A DNA stretch of 64,000 bases from Cladopsammia gracilis. Taxonomy: Eukaryota; Cnidaria; Anthozoa; Scleractinia; Dendrophylliidae. The notes below the pieces were generated by a model. That model was not told where the DNA came from and searched no databases. It saw only the letters and a list, made by a program, of their open reading frames with translations. The translations under genes were made by a program, and so were the position numbers. Positions 57,084-64,000 of this stretch are shown here, in pieces; position 1 is the first letter of the stretch, and every line of letters starts with the position of its first letter. The stretch spans positions 453,501 to 517,500 of the forward strand of contig JAJGOT010000503.1 of the NCBI GenBank assembly GCA_022457155.1, read 5' to 3'.

Positions 57084-58016
57084 ATGGCGGAAACATCTGG
57101 ATCTTATTGTGGTTCTACCAGCACTCACTATTACCCTGCCTCACAGCAATTCTCCAAATATGTCTATATTTTTGCCTGTGTCGTCAACGTGATGAACTCA
57201 GTCTCGACAACTCTGGGAAACTCCATGATCCTTTCCGCCCTTCGCAGGTGCCAATCCATACGACCTCCATCAAAAGCTCTGCTTAGTAGTTTGGCTTTGA
57301 CGGATCTTGTCGTTGGTCTGGTTGTTCTTCCTTTGTTTACAGCTTACTACCTGACGATTATCTTGGAAATTCCCACGTATTACTGTACGATAGCTGTTAC
57401 ATATGGAAGGATATCAACTTTTATCGGATCGGTGTCGCTTGGAACTATAGCTACAATTGCTATTGATCGATATCTCGCCTTTCATCTTCGCTTAAGATAC
57501 CGAGACATCGTGAAATTCAGGCGGGTTGTTTTAGTTTTAATTATAGAATGGATCCTCGCGGCATTCTGGTCAGGATCATGGTTCTGGAGTGCAAGAGCCA
57601 ATGCATTTTCTGGAGGAGTTGGACTGATCATGTGTTGTTTGATAACTTTTCTGTGCTATCTTAGCATTCATCAGGGTATTCGCCGTCATGTTGCACAAAT
57701 TCATCAACACGCTAATGTCAGTGAATCGGGCGACTTTAATTTGTTTCAATACAAGAAAACTGTGAACAGTATGCTATGGATCTTTGGACTTCTACTTGTC
57801 TGTTACATTCCAAACCTGACATCCATATTTGTTATACTACTCTCTGGACTCAGTAACTCTTCCCGCTTTGCACTGCATTTTAGCGCCATTGTAATATATT
57901 TAAACTCTTCTTTAAATCCTATTTTGTACTGTTGGAGAATCAAAGAACTAAAGGAAAATGTTATTGGTAGTTTACATACACTATGTAACTTCTTCTCTTA
58001 TCACAGTAGTGAATAA
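57084..58016 (+). CDS. GPCR-2: rhodopsin-family G-protein-coupled receptor, single exon
   Basis: A 310-residue seven-transmembrane receptor, ligand unknown. Class A landmarks: GN at 45-46 (TM1), LALTD at 70-74 (TM2), DRY at 128-130 (end of TM3), W156 (TM4), IP at 242-243 in TM6 (YIP instead of the full CWxP) and NPILY at 279-283 (TM7). A Cys at 101 lies three residues before the usual TM3 position, the second extracellular loop is short and without Cys, and TM5 lacks the usual Pro. These traits are shared with melanocortin-type receptors of the MECA group, so that relationship is plausible but unproven. No signal peptide; the N-terminus is short. The start ATG aligns with that of GPCR-1. Confidence 0.92.
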   Translation: MAETSGSYCGSTSTHYYPASQQFSKYVYIFACVVNVMNSVSTTLGNSMILSALRRCQSIRPPSKALLSSLALTDLVVGLVVLPLFTAYYLTIILEIPTYYCTIAVTYGRISTFIGSVSLGTIATIAIDRYLAFHLRLRYRDIVKFRRVVLVLIIEWILAAFWSGSWFWSARANAFSGGVGLIMCCLITFLCYLSIHQGIRRHVAQIHQHANVSESGDFNLFQYKKTVNSMLWIFGLLLVCYIPNLTSIFVILLSGLSNSSRFALHFSAIVIYLNSSLNPILYCWRIKELKENVIGSLHTLCNFFSYHSSE

Positions 58017-58189
58017 CGATCTTGGCATTTATCCTAAGATGAAACAGCCGAAAAAAAAAAGATAAGTTTAGCAATGAAATATATTTCCAAAAGTAATAAG
58101 TCGCAACAAGTATTTACAAGTATCTTTGGATGACAAACGTTAAATGGTATATTCATACGACATTTTCTTTTACAGTTCAGTAATTCTAT

Positions 58190-58300
58190 AACTTCGTCCT
58201 CTTCAATGTATTCCATTTGGACAAAGAGCCAAGCGCTAAAAGTTATCCATATGAAGAAGCCAATAGTGTAGAGAAGCGCGTTTTTGTAATGCAAGCTCAT
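58190..58300 (-). pseudogene. K2P-7: orphan exon 1 fragment
   Basis: MSLHYKNALLYTIGFFIWIT followed by FSAWLFVQMEYIEEDEV matches the start of K2P-6 (M1 and first cap residues), then similarity stops at about 58190 where the duplication junction lies. The rest of exon 1, pore 1 and exon 2 are absent; 58034-58189 is unrelated sequence between here and the GPCR-2 stop. Confidence 0.85.
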
Positions 58301-61083
58301 CTTCCGAATTTCACACTTTCACTAAAAACATTTGCACTGTTGGTGTCTTGACACGATTGTTGCGGAGATGATGATGATGACCAAAAAACGCGTCTTTTTA
58401 CATTCTTTGAAATTTTGCCATAATCCTTCGAATGAGTACTTGACTGCGGAAATAAAATCCAGTATTTAGAGGGACTGTTAGGTTATTTGTGATGGCAGGA
58501 AAACTAACATAAAGTGAACGAAATTTCGAGACATGTCGAAGTTTGAGGCGCTTGTGATTCATATTCTTTGTTATTAATGGCTTCGCTTTGATCGTTTTTC
58601 TTTTGGTTTTGCTTCACTAACCGATTAACTCGAGTCATCTTATCACTCCAGTGAGGATAGTAAGTTACTCACTCCCTGTAAACAGAGTTTGCAATTTTAC
58701 AATATGACTTGAAGAAATATTGTCGTGATAGGATGTATATTTTTGCCAATCAACTGGGATTAGCTGAAACATATCCGCTCAAAACATGTTTCACTTGTAT
58801 ACTGTTAGAAACAATGTAAAGGAAATATATTATTTATGTTCAGGAGCACTGTTTGCCATCAGTATGTGTAGTAAGAAAAGGTGTTATCCATTTTTTCTAA
58901 AGACGATCGGGAAAGCGACCGCACGCCGAAAAATATATTTACGAACAACGGGAACTTGGGTGAACACATTGAATAAGAATTAAAATGAAATAAAATTTGT
59001 TTCTGAAACCACAAGCTGCAAACTAAGCAACAACAAAAGGAATGATATATTTGAGTCTTGTTCGTGTACTCAAAATTGTATTTCGTTCTGTGTAAATACG
59101 AGTTTCAACAAAAAGTAGCTGTGAAAATTTTGAAATGCGTGACGCAGGTGTCAACGCCATGTATATTAGTTAATCCGAGAATTCTCTGTTGCCATGGTTT
59201 TAATTTGTGGAAAAGGTTTCTCAGAGATTGACATCAGGCGCAAATGATTATTCATCATTTTCTTTTTGTAATTACCTTTCTTTCCTTTACTTTTACTTGT
59301 TTTTGTCGATAAATATACAGTATTGTCGAAGTGCATGCGAAATGTTTACAATTGTATAATTATGCACTTACGGTGATATAACAAGAACTTTGTCTTCCAC
59401 TTCAATGTTATTGAAGGGACAGTGTTTTATCGCCTAGACTATGGTAGTATGTTGGAGAGTGTTCAAGCTTACCGCTGGGATATTTTGCAGGTGTTAGAAT
59501 TTTAATCGTTATTTCATTTTAAATCAAGAAGACCACCAACAATAGGTAGAACAAAGCCAAACAAACAGAGATTTTCAGCCAAATGAGAGAGATAACCCCA
59601 GGTACACTATACACTTTGTTTAAAAGGCAAAGTACTATTTTTAAATCCGAAACTTATCTCCTCTTCAAACGAAGATATATTGCCCCTATTTCACAAAGTT
59701 CCAAGCCGAGAACATGCAAATTCGTTGATAAACTACGACACTAATTGCAAAATTTGTGAAAGATATAAAGTTACCTTATCAGTCAAGAACATATTCGGAT
59801 TAACAGTTAAATAAAACATAAATACAATCGACGTTTTCATGTCCTTGCTAACATGATTTTCAGTGAGGGATGTAAAGTTGAATTAAATATATAGTTGTAT
59901 CGCATACGATGAGAATTGAATTATGTTTCATATTGCAATAGCCTGCGTGCAGGCGATTTCCTTTGCTTCACGCGGAAATAGGCGTCTGCACAACGCCGTT
60001 GCTAATCGCGTTCTGCGATGGAATAAATTTTTCAATGAAGAGGCCTGTTTATGCACGTGACTTGCAATGCGGTTCTTTCTGACGCGGTCGCTTAAAGAAC
60101 GTGAGTCTTGAGGCTTTAGCGTTCTTTATAAGACCTGAGTACCAAAGCTACAACATTTCAAGGAAGAAGGATATCAGATGAACTTCAAACAAGTGAGAAT
60201 AAATACTGTATGTTTCGTACATGTTTTTCATTCGAAGACCAGGGAATTAAAGGGAACCTTGACTGTTATAACAAACTGATGCTAAATTGTTGTAAAAAAA
60301 GACTCAATTTGAACTAGAAATACGTGTCTCGCAGAACCTCGCGAAGCTCGGGGGAGGATGCACTGCAAAAGTTTAGCGATGTGGGAGGGAGAGATGGAAT
60401 TTCTGATTTGACTGGAGAGGTTGGGTTGCTTGCATTTAATTATCTATACAGTTGCTAAACATAAGCTGGTCACTATTGCTAACAGAAAATTGTTTTTTCC
60501 TTACAAAATCAAAATTGTAGACAGAAATTCTCCTTACTAAACCATTTGAATATTATTTATTATTGAACTATTTTGCAACGAATGTCGTAAACTCAAGATA
60601 GCGTATGCAAAGTATATTTTGCTCACTGCTCATTCACAAATAATGCTACGTTATGCAAATGTTGTATATTTATGAAATAATTTTCACCTTTGATCATACT
60701 TGAAAGAGAAATTACATGTTGACACCATGGATACATTTTGTAGAACTATATATCTGTGCTGGAAAGAGTTTTGGCTTCCATCAGATCAGATCAGTTTTCT
60801 TGTATCTTTCCATGTCATTTAATCTTATATCAAAGTTCCTTAGTGACCTTAGGGAGAATATCAATAATGATCAATTTACAGCATGTAGTAAGACAATAGT
60901 TTCCAGTGTTTGAGTACTAATTTTTTATATTGAAAAATATCCTTTTATGATCTGCCTGTCAGTTGTTCAGCTACTTGAAATCTTTTTTTTTTTTTTGCAA
61001 AAGGTAGATTAAAGAATAATTTATGGACGGTTGTCTTTAAATGTAGGTTGAATTGTTTCAATTGAAGAGCATTAAAGAGCGGA

Positions 61084-61746
61084 TTAAGGACGTTCGCGCC
61101 AATTGTTTATGCGCATCCTTACTGCGCACGCAATTCATGTCGCAACGGCATGCAACGTCATGCACGAGCGTGCGCGCAAAGGAAGAAATCTATTCACTTG
61201 AAGGGATGGTAGCCGTTGCGTTAACTTTGCTTTTATTTAACTCGCTTGGATGGTCGGTGACCCCTATTTTTTTCTTCATATATCACTTTCTTTACCGATT
61301 ATCTACAGTTTGTGAAAAAAAGAAAAAATCTGTCTTGTAGAAGTTTGATTTTTTTTCATTTTTTTATCCACGCGACGTCGAATTGCGCTCCTCTCTCAGC
61401 TGTATGTCGTTTCCGAATGCCTCCTTTAAAGGGTTAACTCATTTAAAGGTTGAAAACAGTTCGAATTATTTACGAATCAGGTCCACTTAGATAACATTTG
61501 AATATAATAGTTTCTCCTCAGCGATTCATCTTTGATATTGTTTAACTAAAAGCCATGGACACCATGTCATGTTAGGAGGACTAACTTTTCAAAGACAGGG
61601 TATATTTCTACACACTATATCTCTTAAATCAATTCGGTGACCCCCAATTTTTTTTTGGATTCTGACATTAGTGACTCATTATTAGACCGTAGCATAAGTT
61701 TGAAAAAAATCTGTCCTGTAGAAGATGTTCGCGCGAACGTCCTTAA
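61084..61746. mobile_element. DNA element, 663 bp, TTAA-flanked, nested in the Helitron
   Basis: The ends TTAAGGACGTTCGCGC and GCGCGAACGTCCTTAA are perfect inverted repeats including TTAA on both sides. TTAA is the target of piggyBac-type elements, but the family is not certain. No transposase is seen. TTAAGGACGTTCG also occurs at about 23141 and 27808. Confidence 0.75.
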
Positions 61747-61873
61747 AGTTCTTCTTCTTTGAGCCTAGCCTTTCCTGTAATCAGTGTTTGCTGTCGTTGC
61801 GTCTATAAACAGAATCATTTTGTCCAACATTTCCAGTCGGTGTCGCCTCTTCTGATTGGTTTCGTTCAGAATT

Positions 61874-62098
61874 CTAATGGAGGCATTTGGTCAGTCTTTG
61901 TAATCGATGCTGTCGTTGTTTCTTCGTTCGTTGCTCGATCGCGTTGAATTCAAGTCGCCGTTCTCGCTCCAGCGGAGTTTCGGTGGTTAATCTTCTCGAG
62001 AAAGGATTTCCAGCCAATTGTTCAATCCAGCGTTGTTGTATTTGCTGTTCTTTCTCATTTGCATCAGAAATTGGTCGTGTTTCACCGAGAGTAAACAC
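61874..62098 (-). pseudogene. Helitron protein N-terminus remnant
   Basis: The minus-strand frame matches the start of the large Helitron protein (FTLGETRPISDANEKEQQIQ, then ETPLERERRLEFNAIEQRTK). The initiating ATG is GTG here (62096-62098) and the repeats end early, so it is not expected to be translated. Confidence 0.75.
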
Positions 62099-62218
62099 TT
62101 TTTCACGACGATGAGTAAGGGTAAACCGTCAGCCCGGCCGCCTCCATGAATAAACTTGAGCGCGCGCCATTGTCAGCGGTCGCGATTGTTGTTGCCAGGC
62201 AACTGCACGACATCTTCA

Positions 62219-62219
<1 letters not shown>

Positions 62220-62282
<63 letters not shown>
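62220..62282. repeat. (TA)n tract, 63 bp
   Basis: Uninterrupted TA dinucleotides, homologous to the 22-bp tract at 12555 in the large Helitron but expanded. Confidence 0.95.
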
Positions 62283-62287
<5 letters not shown>

Positions 62288-64000
62288 TATTTTTCGCTCG
62301 ATTTGGCGCGGCTCAGCTCCCGAGACCCGAGCACCCGAGCGGCCTTCGGCCGCCAAATTTATTAACCTCGCTACGCTCGGGCCTTCGGCCCTCGCTTCGC
62401 GAGGAATTATTTTAATAAAATTGGAAATATAGTTTTACTGTACAAAAAAAAAAGGATATGAATGTCGCCCATTTCACTTTTAAATTTCCCGCGCGCTGCC
62501 ATTTTGTATATTTATGGCGTCATATGGTTGCCATAAGGTCGCCAAAGTGCGCAGCATTTGACGGTGCCACATTGGCGCTTATATTACATACCCTTACCTA
62601 TTCGAGTAGAAATGGATAGTTATTCTGAACCAAAATATAACATTTTAAAGATGTTTCCTCATTAATATTCGTATGCTTCTGAATTCAATGAATAGTTTCT
62701 CGAGTGAATGGAAATTCAAAGGTAGATTGAGGTTATACAGAAAACTTGTGAAACATTTATCCAAAGAGATGTTGTGTGATTTTGAAAAGTAAAAACAAAT
62801 TCGGCCTGTAAGTTACCTTAATATGTAACTGGGCCAAGAATAAACACAGCCATGTTTGGACGAATATACACTTTTCCAACTTGAACGATGCTAACAATAA
62901 GAAGGGGTACACAATAATTTCAGTTACTTCCTCCCCAAGACCCTGGACCACTTGGACTTATAGAATACTTAATAAGCGGGAAAATGCATAAAAATTACAT
63001 TCGCTAGCAAATATTTTCATTCTTTTGAGTCAGTAAACATAGCTCAGGGAAGCCTTGGGTAGCTTACACAGGGGTGGAAGGAGAACAGGTATAAGAAATG
63101 AAATAATTATCGGGACGAAAATGTATTCCATAGTTTTAGTAACGCATACTAGGCTATAACCCTTTGTTTTTATGTGTTAATTCAAAGCTTTTCTCCAACT
63201 CATTAATAACTCATGAAGAGAAAACAAAGAAAATCAATACCGTGGAGTAGGCTTAGATAGGTTATACTAATTACCATAAACTTTGGTGAACATTTGCTTT
63301 AAATTTCTCCAACCTGTATCTTTTTCGAGTTATTCAAACACCGCGCACATACCTTCCTCGTGTTTGATATATTACTTGAAAAATCGCTGTGTTCACCTTC
63401 CGTTTATTGTGTGTATTTTATTTCCTCCCAGAGAAACTGTTTTTTTTTGTTCAAACATATGGTACTTGCAATGACTAAGAGGTGGAAGCGATCAACGGAT
63501 TCATTAGAATTACGTGGGTGAAAGATATGAAAAGACTGAATTGGACATTGGAAGATAATTGTTTTTTTTTAATTGTGCTGTATAAAATCGATCATTATTT
63601 GCGTTTTCGGAAATGTACCTTTCGAAATGGTAAGAAATCTTTTGCATGCAGGTTTACAAATTTCAGTGTTGGGAAGATGTCGGAATGTCCTTGAGTACAA
63701 CTAAAAAATCGTTACAGTTCTTCACTAATAAAACTTCTATGACTGGAGCAATTGATCGCACGGAAATTGATTTCTGTGTCACTACTATACTTTGTCTTTC
63801 ATTTTAAAATAGCCTTAATATTAAAAAAGAAATGAAACAAAGAGTGCAGAAAACAGATGCCACTTGCAGGGTTACTGGTTAATTATAAAAACAATACAAA
63901 CAGCTGCTGAAGTTATCTATAAAAAACCGCGATGGAAACATTGATTAGAGCACACAGAACATAGGGCACACACTGATGTGAACAGTGAGTATGACATTGT

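Larger units (their letters stand above)
60314..62406 (-). mobile_element. Non-autonomous Helitron, 2.1 kb
   Basis: Reverse orientation: it starts CTAGAAATACGTG at 60314 (the 3' end) and finishes GCGAGGAA near 62406 (the 5' end), the same termini as the large Helitron at 12419. The empty site is seen in copy 1 of the duplication (TTTGAATTATTTT near 53650), and insertion is between A and T as Helitrons require. It keeps 5' and 3' sequences but lacks Rep and helicase. A MITE (61084-61746) and a 63-bp (TA)n tract lie inside. Confidence 0.88.
58190..64000. repeat. Segmental duplication, copy 2 (runs off the window)
   Basis: Collinear with 51340-55203 once the Helitron at 60314-62406 is removed. 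The window's last bases (63957-64000) match 55160-55203, about 185 bp before GPCR-1. No gene is recognised in it apart from the K2P-7 fragment and the Helitron remnant. Confidence 0.88.

Overview
The window looks like nuclear DNA of an anthozoan cnidarian, most likely a stony coral. It is AT-rich, has low gene density, and its genes are split by GT-AG introns. It carries a tRNA-derived SINE and LINE tails of types I associate with corals, a Helitron, a Penelope-like element and many palindromic MITEs. No rRNA gene, CRISPR array or bacterial-style operon is visible. The species cannot be named from the sequence.

The gene content is dominated by one family. Seven two-pore-domain potassium (K2P) channel loci lie in tandem, all on the minus strand. 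Five look intact: 7635-9556, 24190-25354, 32976-35352, 41627-44344 and 49265-51449. One is internally deleted (29248-29891) and one is an orphan exon 1 fragment (about 58190-58300). Each intact gene has two coding exons joined by a phase-1 intron inside the GYG of the first selectivity filter, and encodes 320-340 residues. Loci 1, 2 and 4 form one subfamily, 3 and 5 a second, 6 and 7 a third. Two rhodopsin-family GPCR genes sit on the plus strand: a frameshifted copy at 55389-56308 and an intact 310-residue copy at 57084-58016.

The rest is mostly mobile DNA. 1-5990 holds MITEs and a LINE tail. 5991-7660 is a minisatellite of about 120 bp units derived from the coding sequence of the K2P-1 C-terminal tail. 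11666-22761 is a nested stack: a solo LTR (5-bp duplication GTAGG, with heat-shock-element-like motifs and a TATA box) is split by a Helitron of about 10 kb (12419-22389). The Helitron is in turn split by a MULE-like element, a fold-back element and an inverted Penelope-like element. The paralogous site near 37050 lacks the LTR, which gives a natural empty site. 23-44 kb holds K2P loci 2-5 with duplicated flanks and more MITEs and LINE tails. 44-49 kb is largely repeats, a SINE and one possible exon. 51340-64000 is a tandem duplication of about 6.8 kb; its second copy carries a non-autonomous Helitron (60314-62406) and runs off the window end, so further GPCR copies are expected just outside.

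The K2P proteins would set background potassium conductance and the GPCRs would be surface receptors. Nothing in the sequence shows that they act together. Their shared history is local duplication, with transposon insertions that order the events.
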